Source: Archivesica marissinica
Lineage: Eukaryota; Mollusca; Bivalvia; Venerida; Vesicomyidae
DNA: 64,000 nt
Direction of reading: 5' to 3'
Assembly: GCA_014843695.1 (NCBI GenBank)
Contig: CM026401.1
Coordinates: forward strand, 51,701,450-51,765,449
The translations under genes and the position numbers were made by a program. Below the pieces are notes generated by a model. The model was not told where the DNA came from. It ran no database searches and saw nothing but the letters and a program-made list of their open reading frames with translations. Below are positions 58,801-64,000 of this stretch, one piece after another (within the stretch, counting starts at the first letter, position 1; the number at the start of each line of letters is the position of its first letter).

Positions 58801-58923
58801 TATCCAGAAAAGTTGAAGGCTCCACTAATACCAGCGGAATACTACCATCGAGAAGATGCGATTACAGTTGTCAGACTAGCCGGGAAGATACTAGACCTTG
58901 TACAGCGGGAATTCTTATCTTAG
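22699..58923 (+). CDS. SACS: Sacsin-like protein (split gene, seven visible exons, 5' end missing)
   Basis: Joined segments: 22699-22814, 26955-27068, 28307-28454, 31736-33388, 39344-49599, 55248-55347, 58730-58923. All junctions are GT-AG and phase-consistent, giving about 4192 residues. Sacsin repeat regions start at about residues 39 (ELIQNADDAEA), 1420 (ELFQNADDAGA) and 2473 (ELLQNADDAGA), each followed by a YN[DN] motif and a GxxGxGF-type motif (GRFGLGF, GRFGLGF, GTYGVGF). These are HSP90-like ATP-binding folds. Residues about 4063-4192 match the sacsin HEPN domain, a dimerisation and nucleotide-binding module. Human sacsin is 4579 residues, with an N-terminal ubiquitin-like and a late J domain; I see neither here. 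Sacsin is a cytosolic co-chaperone linked to the cytoskeleton, and the role of this relative is unknown. Bivalves carry many sacsin-like paralogues, so orthology with SACS is not claimed. The first exon is not identified. Confidence 0.93.
22850..24945. repeat. 64-bp minisatellite in the first visible intron, about 32 units
   Basis: Unit: caaatgataaagattggtat, gtcacgccctttcatgtaac, atagccatgactataatgtc, acga. Units fall into types (cgccc ttt, cgcta ttt, cgcca ttt). Several longer units carry an insertion (ttacgacacaattttaatga). The types recur in a patterned order, which implies multi-unit duplication. The array starts about 40 bp after the donor of the preceding exon. Confidence 0.95.
24946..25250. 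other. Intronic unique sequence
   Basis: No gene or repeat is recognised between the 64-bp array and the SINE. Confidence 0.45.
25251..25478 (+). mobile_element. SINE family C, full-length reference copy
   Basis: Head gtcgtgatagcgcagtggta with B-box region ggagttcgagccccgctgga, body ttaggcaaggcatttaaatt and cctcttctctccctcgtggc, then ggaatgaggtctcgagag and the 3' end acttgtttcgcaatcgagct with aaaataaatgtgtataaac. Intronic. Confidence 0.92.
25834..26954. repeat. 20-bp minisatellite, about 56 units, ending at a 3' splice site
   Basis: Unit acgctatttgcagaatacac. Variants include cac for cag (gctatttgcacaatacac), gcagactacac, and cggttattgcacaat. From about 26400 these alternate in higher-order blocks. 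The final unit runs ctcgctatttgcag and is followed directly by the coding sequence gagctaattcaaaatgcaga at 26955. Every cag-type unit therefore copies the pyrimidine-rich tract plus AG of the real acceptor. Confidence 0.95.
26955..27068 (+). CDS. Sacsin-like, second visible exon (ATP-binding motif of SRR1)
   Basis: Encodes ELIQNADDAEAAEMKILYQG and a basic end ...TRKHLR. Acceptor tatttgcag is supplied by the last minisatellite unit; donor AGG|GTAATA. Phase 0 on both sides. ELIQNADDA is the Mg/ATP motif of the GHKL fold. The residue after ADDA, usually Gly, is Glu here. The frame is also open upstream through the whole minisatellite. Confidence 0.88.
27095..27873. repeat. 53-bp minisatellite in the second intron, graded homogeneity
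   Basis: The consensus in the later part is accaatccatttaagatcat, tagaaatcgacgcatgacac, atatttcttgcgt. The first units, nearest the exon, are strongly diverged (gtgatcaccagacggcaaca and similar) and gradually approach the consensus. About 14-15 units. The array starts roughly 27 bp after the exon's donor. Confidence 0.9.
28131..28252 (+). mobile_element. SINE family C, 5' part, diverged
   Basis: Head gtcttgatagcgcagtggta and gcgcgttcg, then a disrupted B-box region and gttacgattgtaccctaagg, then ttatctcttctctct. The 3' half is missing. Confidence 0.75.
28307..28454 (+). CDS. Sacsin-like, third visible exon (SRR1 core)
   Basis: Acceptor ctacatttacag, donor ACAG|GTATAT. Encodes APALVFYNNAIFTDKDWVGI and then KIGRFGLGFKSIFHMT. 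This aligns with the sacsin stretch from GPALYVYND to the GRFGIGF motif. The usual YND is YNN here. The exon ends with one base of a split codon that becomes Asp with the next exon, restoring the family motif HxTD. Confidence 0.92.
28540..28700. repeat. Dispersed repeat copy
   Basis: The stretch tttgtttggaatgggcctaa to aacccgacaccatttatcca resembles 18770-18940. Identity is moderate and the family is not recognised. Confidence 0.5.
28701..29142. other. Intronic unique sequence
   Basis: Nothing can be supported between the dispersed repeat and the DNA transposon. Confidence 0.45.
29145..30932 (-). mobile_element. Tc1-like DNA transposon with long terminal inverted repeats
   Basis: Ends are cacttacagccacttgtaac (from 29145) and its exact complement (to 30932), with TA duplications at 29143-29144 and 30933-30934. 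The inverted similarity runs about 220 bp (29145-29367 against 30712-30932), with substitutions. The interior encodes a transposase on the - strand. Length 1.79 kb is normal for Tc1-like elements. It lies in the intron before the fourth visible sacsin-like exon. Confidence 0.93.
29415..30350 (-). pseudogene. Tc1-like transposase, frameshifted and catalytically damaged
   Basis: Read on the - strand: NRQTVLRRLHDQGIRARRP (linker region), FTDESRF (first Asp), GGGSVMVWAG, then a one-base frameshift near 29820-29845. The continuation is VIVQGNLNAARY, MQGGASAHTA, SPDLNVIEHLWDE (Glu) and the C-terminal GGHTRY. Where the family has QDNA, this copy has QGGA, so the second catalytic Asp (codon at 29710-29712) is Gly. 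The N-terminal DNA-binding part is not clearly readable upstream of 30350. Confidence 0.9.
30945..31012 (+). mobile_element. Probable non-LTR retrotransposon 3' tail
   Basis: The string gagtgaataaatttgatttg with repeated atttg units is typical of the simple-repeat 3' ends of several invertebrate non-LTR elements. Only the tail is present. Confidence 0.5.
31083..31180. repeat. Dispersed repeat family G, copy 1
   Basis: The stretch from about 31087 (cgggtgcccctccgggcact) to cggttagaaccactggcatt resembles 33473-33575. The unit is unclassified. Confidence 0.5.
31388..31605 (-). mobile_element. SINE family D
   Basis: Reverse complement: head tggcgtccgtggtccagtgg, tcggatttggaatcgagcgg, B-box-like ggtttgatactcgg, then gcaaggcacctcacacacat and the body gttaaccacttaggtcggct. 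The 3' end (ttgacattaatggaacatac) differs from the 12990-13205 copy. Confidence 0.78.
31736..33388 (+). CDS. Sacsin-like, fourth visible exon (rest of SRR1)
   Basis: Acceptor ttgctttctag; donor GCAAAG|GTGAAC. Begins DYPCILSGDKLMFIDPLERK, matching the sacsin DVPxIFSGD...DP segment that follows GRFGIGF. Further on it has TIFWFPLRQK (as in FRLPLR) and GLPVHVNAFFALGNNRREVK, a recurrent sacsin-repeat motif. 550 complete codons plus split codons at both ends, phase 1 in and out. Confidence 0.94.
33473..33575. repeat. Dispersed repeat family G, copy 2
   Basis: The stretch gtccgggtgatcttccgagt to ggttagaaccaccgaccttc resembles 31083-31180. Located in the intron before the giant exon. Confidence 0.5.
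33576..34289. other. Intronic AT-rich sequence
   Basis: No gene is supported. The 5' end of the L1-like element probably lies in the last part, but I cannot place it. Confidence 0.45.
34290..35249 (+). pseudogene. L1-type LINE endonuclease domain
   Basis: Starts MELLICSYNVRGLGNTKKR. The AP-endonuclease motifs follow in order: FLQETHS (catalytic Glu), LINAYGPN, ITGGDFNTVLD (Asp/Asn), CRLDYFLVS and the C-terminal SDHSIVLL (Asp-His). The family function is target-primed nicking of host DNA. After about 35190 the frame is shifted by an indel: an alternative phase continues with EEQKEESILIKEIETIEDK, the usual coiled-coil link to the reverse transcriptase, while this frame stops at 35249. Confidence 0.92.
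35308..37377 (+). pseudogene. L1-type LINE reverse transcriptase, key Asp lost
   Basis: Motifs in order: KSPGSDGLSVEFYK, NWRPISLLNVDTKI, TGFMKGRYIGENIR, the motif A region YYEKAFDSL (about residues 256-264), GVRQGCPLSSSLF, YADD (356-359, catalytic), GLKLNTSKT and KTLGMYFS. In L1-type enzymes motif A reads DxEKAFD. Here the first Asp is Tyr (codon tat at 36073-36075), so a metal-binding residue is missing. The frame ends at 37377, where a shift separates it from the C-terminal part. Confidence 0.93.
37379..38041 (+). pseudogene. L1-type LINE C-terminal region, with internal stop
   Basis: One phase from 37379 to the stop at 38039-38041 is interrupted by a TGA at 37757-37759. Before it lies CDFCNMNVENIEHLFWECP, the CCHC-like motif typical of L1/Tx1 proteins. 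After it the frame continues KQLSTFLKT and ends KYNSKWVAFI. The TGA probably replaces a Trp codon. Together with the shift at about 37378, this makes the element inactive. Confidence 0.85.
38069..38087. repeat. (GT)n microsatellite
   Basis: A run of about nine gt units within the 3' UTR of the LINE. Confidence 0.85.
38459..38640 (+). mobile_element. SINE family C
   Basis: Head gtcgtgatagcgcgttcgct (the usual cagtggta block is deleted), then ggagttcgagccccgctgga, gtgtccttaggcaatgcatt and ctctccctcgtggtgatggg. It ends at atataagttgtaag. Intronic. Confidence 0.85.
38749..39021 (+). mobile_element. SINE family A
   Basis: Head cggatctgtagtccagtggt with part of the B-box region deleted (ggatccccgtctgaccct), the full conserved domain, and the tail gggcaaccggtagcgacgat with aaataaacgtaaatcacac. 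Intronic, sense orientation. Confidence 0.9.
39057..39262 (+). mobile_element. tRNA-derived SINE, family E
   Basis: Begins with a Ser/Leu-type head (gcctccgtcgccgagtgatt, B-box-like ggttcaaatccca). The body follows: tcatgtgatgaagctatcca, cagtatgtcggtgattctac and ttcctccaccaataatagct. Its 3' half matches 10575-10715. It ends about 80 bp before the giant exon. Confidence 0.7.
39344..49599 (+). CDS. Sacsin-like giant exon (SRR2, SRR3, start of HEPN)
   Basis: Acceptor ataatttaag, donor CAG|GTAATA. It opens with two bases of a split codon, then ELTRIRTINVAHAVRL. 3418 complete codons without a stop. SRR2 (about residue 1420): ELFQNADDAGAS, GPAIWVYNDAEFTTDDF, GRFGLGFCAVYNITD. SRR3 (about 2473): ELLQNADDAGATEIVF, GPALCVYNDSSFTTSDL, GTYGVGFNTVYSITD, later LPVHVNGHFALEHETRK. 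The 3' end, RWQRQAMSDLADAQ and NWVCYRGHQ, opens the HEPN domain. A single giant exon for most of the protein is also known for vertebrate SACS (about 12.8 kb in human). No J-domain HPD signature occurs before the HEPN domain; the one IHPD (about 41400) lies at the end of SRR1-SRR2 linker sequence, not in a J domain. Confidence 0.97.
49687..49981 (-). mobile_element. SINE family A
   Basis: Reverse complement of a full element: head tctgtagtccagtggtaaca, B-box region gcaggttcgatctcccgtct, conserved domain, and tail gggcaaccagtagcgatgat ending in aacacaaacac. Located just after the giant exon. Confidence 0.9.
50004..53516. repeat. 46-bp minisatellite in higher-order blocks with a SINE-containing spacer
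   Basis: Unit cagattgtccagcaaccagg, tagtattgtaaacgcataat, gtatat (46 bp). The array consists of four blocks, and after each comes a conserved spacer of about 190 bp (about 50660-50852, 51795-51990, 52795-52985, 53510-53700) beginning caagtatccaagtcgtattg. The spacer ends with agtttatacacatttatgtt and agcgccacgag, recognisable as joined pieces of SINE C in reverse, and then returns directly to the 46-bp units. In the last block the SINE continues. Confidence 0.93.
53683..53830 (-). mobile_element. SINE family C, internally deleted, at the end of the 46-bp array
   Basis: Reverse complement: head gaagtcgtgatagggcagtg and atagcgcgttcgcttcaggt, body gcaaggcgtttaaattcccc, then cgtggcgctaacataaatg. 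The segment between the body and the extreme 3' end is deleted. The same deletion junction (gcgccacgag) is present in the three earlier spacers of the 46-bp array. Confidence 0.82.
54001..54212 (+). mobile_element. SINE family A, headless
   Basis: Begins at accctaataaaattaacagt, directly after the head region, and continues through the conserved domain to the tail gggcaaccggtagcgacgat and aaataaacgtaatt. Confidence 0.88.
54213..55057. other. Intronic sequence without a gene
   Basis: Short open frames here have no recognisable content. A fragment at about 54795-54826 (caaatttattttagctcgat) looks like the 3' end of a family C SINE in reverse. Confidence 0.45.
55058..55112 (+). mobile_element. 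tRNA-like SINE head fragment
   Basis: The stretch ggctgtccgattagcgcagt, ggttagcgcgctcgcttctc has an A-box-like start and ends near acccggtgatga. The rest of a tRNA fold is not present, so it is a truncated SINE head rather than a tRNA gene. Confidence 0.5.
55248..55347 (+). CDS. Sacsin-like, sixth visible exon (HEPN middle)
   Basis: Acceptor gatattatag, donor GGAG|GTAAAT. Encodes AAEKSLKAAWFAKDAKKMMG and then SHILHKIAG. This continues the HEPN domain after NWVCYRGHQ in phase 0; the QAAEKSLKA helix is characteristic of HEPN proteins. It ends with one base of a split codon. Confidence 0.9.
55394..55557 (-). mobile_element. SINE family B
   Basis: The + strand reads tggctaccggttgcccattt, cagtttacctaacaacacct, ctccagtggttaaccagtaa, then the tRNA-like head in reverse (gcgaccttaaccactcaacc). 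The body is shortened: the aagaaactgcc segment is missing. Confidence 0.72.
55558..55684 (+). mobile_element. SINE family A, 3' end
   Basis: Starts tctggaatgtgtctctttct and runs through tgcactatcctccaacaatc to the tail agcaaccggtagcgacaata and a CA-rich end. It abuts the family B copy with opposite orientation. Confidence 0.82.
55845..58252. repeat. Two-stage minisatellite, 118-bp then 66-bp units
   Basis: Stage one (55845-56440): about five units of roughly 118 bp holding agtcccagtaatatctatgg and actacttatccactgca plus the shared core. Stage two (to 58252): about 27 units of about 66 bp, atggagatataatagtatat, taacctaaatctctatgaag, gaaagggttaaatggctatc, gtttgt. Early stage-two units read catatgaaagaaag, later ones ctatgaaggaaag. 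The shorter unit looks like a deletion product of the longer one that then expanded. Lies in the last intron. Confidence 0.93.
58253..58729. other. 3' part of the last intron, with a short GC-rich island
   Basis: Mostly AT-rich. A GC-rich island at about 58585-58636 (ttccgacgacggcggcgatt) stands out and could encode an acidic peptide (SSDDGGDSDCDNLVVD) in one phase. No good donor follows, so I do not call an exon. Confidence 0.5.
58730..58923 (+). CDS. Sacsin-like, last exon (HEPN C-terminus)
   Basis: Acceptor tctctattccag. The two first bases complete a split Asp codon, then LSPGLAQLANELCG, RYPEKLKAPLIPAEYYHRED and AGKILDLVQREFLS end at TAG 58921-58923. RYP...P...Y...DA...A is the typical HEPN ending also found at the end of sacsin. 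No AATAAA signal is visible in the next 200 bp. Confidence 0.93.
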
Positions 58924-59019
58924 GAGTGAGCTTGGTGGAATTATATTAAGTAGAAGTCACAAACTATTACTGGCCCCGAGGTTATAAAACTTTTCTCAGA
59001 CCTTAAACTCGAACTCAAG

Positions 59020-60062
59020 TATGTTAGATTAGCAATTAGTTTATGCATAATCGTACAGTGAAATGCTTACTCTGTCAATGCATATGTCATAGTATCATTT
59101 CGTTTGTGCAGAATCGTGCAGGGAATTGCTTATTTTACATTTGCGCCTATTAGCCACTGCCGTTTATTTATGTCATGAAACCTGACGGACAACCCTACTG
59201 TACTAAGGGCTCACCGGTGCCGATGGCTCGGGTTTTATGTGTAAATATTATCAGATAGTTTATGGATGTTCATACACGTTCGTTTTTATTTAGTTTTTGA
59301 ATAGGATAGCATAGTAGTTAATTTATGCAGACTCATACACGAACTGCGCATTGTTTCTATGAATGTGCCATTCTAGCAGATAGGTTATGCAGATTCATAC
59401 TGTGTACTGCTTATTTTTGTCTTCGCGTATGTGATGTTAGAATAACGTTAGTTTATACAGATTTGTACAGGAATACGCTTATGTTGTGTGTGATATGTTA
59501 GAATAGCGTTAGTTTATACAGATTTGTACAGGAATACGCTTATGTTGTGTGTGATATGCTAGAATAGCGTTAGTTTATACAGATTTGTACAGGAATACGC
59601 TTATTTGTGTGTGATATGTTAGAATAGCAATTAGTTTATACAGATTTGTACAGGAATACGCTTATTTGTGTGTGATACATTAGAATAGCGTTAGTTTATA
59701 CAGATTTGTACAGGAATACGCTTATTTGTGTGTGATACATTAGAATAGCGTTAGTTTATACAGATTTGTACAGGAATACGCTTATGTTGTGTGTGATATG
59801 TTAGAATAGCAATTAGTTTATACAGATTTGTACAGGAATACGCTTATTTGTGTGTGATACATTAGAATAGCGTTAGTTTATACAGATTTGTACAGGAATA
59901 CGCTTATTTGTGTGTGATACATTAGAATAGCGTTAGTTTATACAGATTTGTACAGGAATACGCTTATGTTGTGTGTGATATGTTAGAATAGCAATTAGTT
60001 TATACAGATTTGTACAGGAATACGCTTATTTGTGTGTGATACATTAGAATAGCGTTAGTTTA
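59020..60062. repeat. 60-62-bp minisatellite after the gene, left of the gap
   Basis: Unit: gcttatttgtgtgtgataca, ttagaatagcgttagtttat, acagatttgtacaggaatac (60 bp), with variants of 61-62 bp (cttatgttgtgtgtgat, agcaattag). Diverged units start about 100 bp after the stop codon (59030) and become uniform from about 59450. The array runs into the assembly gap. Confidence 0.9.
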
Positions 60063-61062
60063 NNNNNNNNNNNNNNNNNNNNNNNNNNNNNNNNNNNNNN
60101 NNNNNNNNNNNNNNNNNNNNNNNNNNNNNNNNNNNNNNNNNNNNNNNNNNNNNNNNNNNNNNNNNNNNNNNNNNNNNNNNNNNNNNNNNNNNNNNNNNNN
60201 NNNNNNNNNNNNNNNNNNNNNNNNNNNNNNNNNNNNNNNNNNNNNNNNNNNNNNNNNNNNNNNNNNNNNNNNNNNNNNNNNNNNNNNNNNNNNNNNNNNN
60301 NNNNNNNNNNNNNNNNNNNNNNNNNNNNNNNNNNNNNNNNNNNNNNNNNNNNNNNNNNNNNNNNNNNNNNNNNNNNNNNNNNNNNNNNNNNNNNNNNNNN
60401 NNNNNNNNNNNNNNNNNNNNNNNNNNNNNNNNNNNNNNNNNNNNNNNNNNNNNNNNNNNNNNNNNNNNNNNNNNNNNNNNNNNNNNNNNNNNNNNNNNNN
60501 NNNNNNNNNNNNNNNNNNNNNNNNNNNNNNNNNNNNNNNNNNNNNNNNNNNNNNNNNNNNNNNNNNNNNNNNNNNNNNNNNNNNNNNNNNNNNNNNNNNN
60601 NNNNNNNNNNNNNNNNNNNNNNNNNNNNNNNNNNNNNNNNNNNNNNNNNNNNNNNNNNNNNNNNNNNNNNNNNNNNNNNNNNNNNNNNNNNNNNNNNNNN
60701 NNNNNNNNNNNNNNNNNNNNNNNNNNNNNNNNNNNNNNNNNNNNNNNNNNNNNNNNNNNNNNNNNNNNNNNNNNNNNNNNNNNNNNNNNNNNNNNNNNNN
60801 NNNNNNNNNNNNNNNNNNNNNNNNNNNNNNNNNNNNNNNNNNNNNNNNNNNNNNNNNNNNNNNNNNNNNNNNNNNNNNNNNNNNNNNNNNNNNNNNNNNN
60901 NNNNNNNNNNNNNNNNNNNNNNNNNNNNNNNNNNNNNNNNNNNNNNNNNNNNNNNNNNNNNNNNNNNNNNNNNNNNNNNNNNNNNNNNNNNNNNNNNNNN
61001 NNNNNNNNNNNNNNNNNNNNNNNNNNNNNNNNNNNNNNNNNNNNNNNNNNNNNNNNNNNNNN
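60063..61062. other. Assembly gap (1000 N)
   Basis: Exactly 1000 undetermined bases, so probably a fixed-size placeholder of unknown real length. Sequence on the right repeats sequence 1930 bp to the left (61063-61374 equals 59133-59444 with one mismatch). Open frames across it are meaningless. Confidence 0.98.
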
Positions 61063-63118
61063 TTTTACATTTGCGCCTCTTAGCCACTGCCGTTTATTTA
61101 TGTCATGAAACCTGACGGACAACCCTACTGTACTAAGGGCTCACCGGTGCCGATGGCTCGGGTTTTATGTGTAAATATTATCAGATAGTTTATGGATGTT
61201 CATACACGTTCGTTTTTATTTAGTTTTTGAATAGGATAGCATAGTAGTTAATTTATGCAGACTCATACACGAACTGCGCATTGTTTCTATGAATGTGCCA
61301 TTCTAGCAGATAGGTTATGCAGATTCATACTGTGTACTGCTTATTTTTGTCTTCGCGTATGTGATGTTAGAATAGCAATTAGTTTATACAGATTTGTACA
61401 GGAATACGCTTATTTGTGTGTGATACATTAGAATAGCGTTAGTTTATACAGATTTGTACAGGAATACGCTTATTTGTGTGTGATACATTAGAATAGCGTT
61501 AGTTTATACAGATTTGTACAGGAATACGCTTATGTTGTGTGTGATATGTTAGAATAGCAATTAGTTTATACAGATTTGTACAGGAATACGCTTATTTGTG
61601 TGTGATACATTAGAATAGCGTTAGTTTATACAGATTTGTACAGGAATACGCTTATTTGTGTGTGATACATTAGAATAGCGTTAGTTTATACAGATTTGTA
61701 CAGGAATACGCTTATGTTGTGTGTGATATGTTAGAATAGCAATTAGTTTATACAGATTTGTACAGGAATACGCTTATTTGTGTGTGATACATTAGAATAG
61801 CGTTAGTTTATACAGATTTGTACAGGAATACGCTTATTTGTGTGTGATACATTAGAATAGCGTTAGTTTATACAGATTTGTACAGGAATACGCTTATTTG
61901 TGTGTGATATGTTAGAATAGCAATTAGTTTATACAGATTTGTACAGGAATACGCTTATTTGTGTGTGATATGTTAGAATAGCAATTAGTTTATACAGATT
62001 TGTACAGGAATGCGCTTATTTGTGTGTGATACATTAGAATAGCGTTAGTTTATACAGATTTGTACAGGAATACGCTTATGTTGTGTGTGATATGTTAGAA
62101 GAGCAATTAGTTTATACAGAGTTGTACAGGAATACGCTTATTTGTGTGTGATATATTAGAATAGCGTTAGTTTATACAGATTTGTACAGGAATACGCTTA
62201 TTTGTGTGTGATACATTAGAATAGCGTTAGTTTATACATATTTGTACAGGAATACGCTTATTTGTGTGTGATACATTAGAATAGCGTTAGTTTATACAGA
62301 TTTGTACAGGAATACGCTTATTTGTGTTTGATATGTTAGACTAGCAGTTAGTTTATACAGATTTGTACAGGAATACGCTTATTGGTGTTTGATATGTTAG
62401 AATAGCAATTAGTTTATACAGATGTGTACAGGAATACGCTTATGTTGTGTGTGATATGTTAGAATAGCAATTAGTTTATACAGATTTGTACAGGAATACG
62501 CTTATGTTGTGTGTGATATGTTAGAATAGCAATTAGTTTATACAGATTTGTACAGGAATACGCTTATTTGTGTGTGATACATTAGAATAGCGTTAGTTTA
62601 TACAGATTTGTACAGGAATACGCTTATGTTGTGTGTGATATGTTAGAATAGCGTTAGTTTATACAGATTTGTACAGGAATACGCTTATTTGTGTTTGATA
62701 TATTAGAATAGCAGTTAGTTTATACAGATTTGTACAGGAATACGCTTATTTGTGTGTGATATGTTAGAATAGCGTTAGTTTATACAGATTTGTACAGGAA
62801 TACGCTTATTTGTGTTTGATATATTAGAATAGCAGTTAGTTTATACAGATTTGTACAGGAATACGCTTATCTTGTGTGTGATATATTAGAATAGCAGTTA
62901 GTTTATACAGATTTGTACAGGAATACGCTTATTTGTGTGTGATATGTTAGAATAGCAGTTAGTTTATACAGATTTGTACAGGAATACGCTTATTTGTGTG
63001 TGATATGTTAGAATAGCGTTAGTTTATACAGATTTGTACAGGAATACGCTTATGTTGTGTGTGATATATTAGAATAGCGTTAGTTTATACAGAGTTGTAC
63101 AGGAATACGCTTATGTTG
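61063..63118. repeat. 60-62-bp minisatellite, right of the gap
   Basis: The first 312 bp (61063-61374) duplicate the diverged left edge of the array. After that about 28 units of the 60-62-bp family follow, with unit types (cattagaatagcgttag and gttagaatagcaattag) mixing in a patterned way. Confidence 0.92.
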
Positions 63119-63436
63119 TGTTTTAATCTTTATTAAAGTCTCATCTATGTACATACATGTAATGCAAACACAAATGTAAATAATCAGATTAAAAGTACAT
63201 AGCCATTCTGAATAGAATTATAAGAGACATATTGCAACAAAACATATTACATTATAAAATCCCACACTATTATTAGTTAATGCTTATTTACATTCTAAAG
63301 CCAAGAAACAGTTGCTAATTTATATTTAAATACGAAATAAAACAAAATGGTATAAAACACTGAATCGAAAAACAAGCACTAGTGCGCTATTAAGAAATAT
63401 CTTACAAAATCAGTTATCACAAAGGATCAGATCGAG
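63119..63436. mobile_element. Unclassified 0.3 kb insertion inside the minisatellite
   Basis: The array is interrupted at ttatgttgtgt and resumes at ttgtgtgtgatatg near 63436, with a possible ttgtgt duplication. The insert starts tttaatctttattaaagtct and ends ggatcagatcgagaa. It has no significant coding frame. The T-rich left end would fit a retroposon in - orientation. Not similar to any other part of the window that I noticed. Confidence 0.6.
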
Positions 63437-63685
63437 AATTGTGTGTGATATGTTAGAATAGCAATTAGTTTATACAGAGTTGTACAGGAATACGCTTATT
63501 TGTGAGTGATATATTAGAATAGCGTTAGTTTATACAGATTTGTACAGGATTACGCTTATGTTGTGTGTGATATATTAGAATAGCGTTAGTTTATACAGAT
63601 TTGTACAGGAATACGCTTATGTTGTGTGTGATATATTAGAATAGCGTTAGTTTATACAGATTTGTACAGGAATATGCTTATTGTC
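63437..63685. repeat. 60-62-bp minisatellite, continuation
   Basis: Four further units of the same family (agtttatacagatttgtaca and so on) follow the insertion. Confidence 0.9.
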
Positions 63686-64000
63686 TCTGCTGTACCATAC
63701 TGCCAGATAGGTTATGCAGATTAGTACATGGAAATGTTTATTGTGAATGTGCCATACTACCAGATAGGTTATGCAGATTCGTACAGGGTAATGTTTATTG
63801 TGTCTGCTCTGCCATACTACCAGATAGGTTATGCTGATTCGTACAGGGAAATGTGTATTGTGCCTGCTGTGCCATACTACCAGATAGGTTATGCAGATTC
63901 GTACAGGGTAATGTGTATTGTGCCTGCTGTGCCATACTACCAGATAGGTTATGCAGATTCGTACAGGGTAATGTGTATTGTGCCTGCTGTGCCATACTAC
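63686..64000. repeat. Related 60-bp minisatellite subfamily, running off the window
   Basis: Unit gttatgcagattcgtacagg, gtaatgtgtattgtgcctgc, tgtgccatactaccagatag (60 bp), about five units to the window end. It aligns with the preceding family (gtttatacagatttgtacag), so it is a diverged subfamily. It resembles the diverged units at 59340-59400. Confidence 0.9.

Noticed and set aside
60044..61122. Frames of about 350 residues on the - strand
   Set aside because: They consist almost wholly of undetermined bases in the assembly gap.

Overview
The window looks like a nuclear contig from a marine invertebrate, most likely a mollusc and probably a bivalve. This placement is an inference. It rests on one multi-exon, intron-rich gene with GT-AG junctions, many copies of several tRNA-headed SINE families, Tc1/mariner and L1-type elements, and very heavy minisatellite content. 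Nothing prokaryotic is visible: no operons, no ribosome-binding sites and no CRISPR array. No search could be run, so family names rest on motif recognition.

Only one host gene can be supported. It is a sacsin-like gene on the + strand, with its visible coding part in seven exons: 22699-22814, 26955-27068, 28307-28454, 31736-33388, 39344-49599 (a 10.3 kb giant exon), 55248-55347 and 58730-58923. All six junctions keep the reading frame and give about 4192 residues. The product holds three sacsin repeat regions, each opening with an HSP90-like (GHKL/Bergerat) ATP-binding motif of the form EL[IFL]QNADDA, and a C-terminal HEPN domain. I see no J domain before the HEPN domain. The first coding exon lies upstream of 22699 and was not found.

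Layout: 1-5.8 kb holds a decayed Tc1-like transposase (about 1.0-1.92 kb), a long palindromic MITE (2799-3260), SINEs and a TA-flanked mini-element. The stretch 5.85-18.3 kb is dominated by tandem arrays: 45/81-bp units, 3.6 kb of an 11-bp unit, (CTAT)n, (CCA)n, 50-bp units and 30-bp units. SINE copies and a non-LTR retrotransposon 3' fragment lie among them. The stretch 18.3-22.7 kb is a nest of SINEs. From 22.7 to 58.9 kb lies the sacsin-like gene, whose introns carry private minisatellites (64, 20, 53, 46 and 118/66 bp), a 1.79 kb Tc1-like transposon and a decayed L1-like LINE. From 59 kb to the end is a 60-62-bp array, broken by a 1000-bp assembly gap and by a 0.3 kb insertion.

The most unusual feature is the intron before the second visible exon. 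A 20-bp minisatellite of about 56 units ends exactly at the 3' splice site, so the real acceptor is the last of a long series of near-identical acceptor-like copies. Exons in this gene tend to sit close to arrays that differ from intron to intron. This suggests that intron-edge sequences have repeatedly been seeds for tandem expansion.
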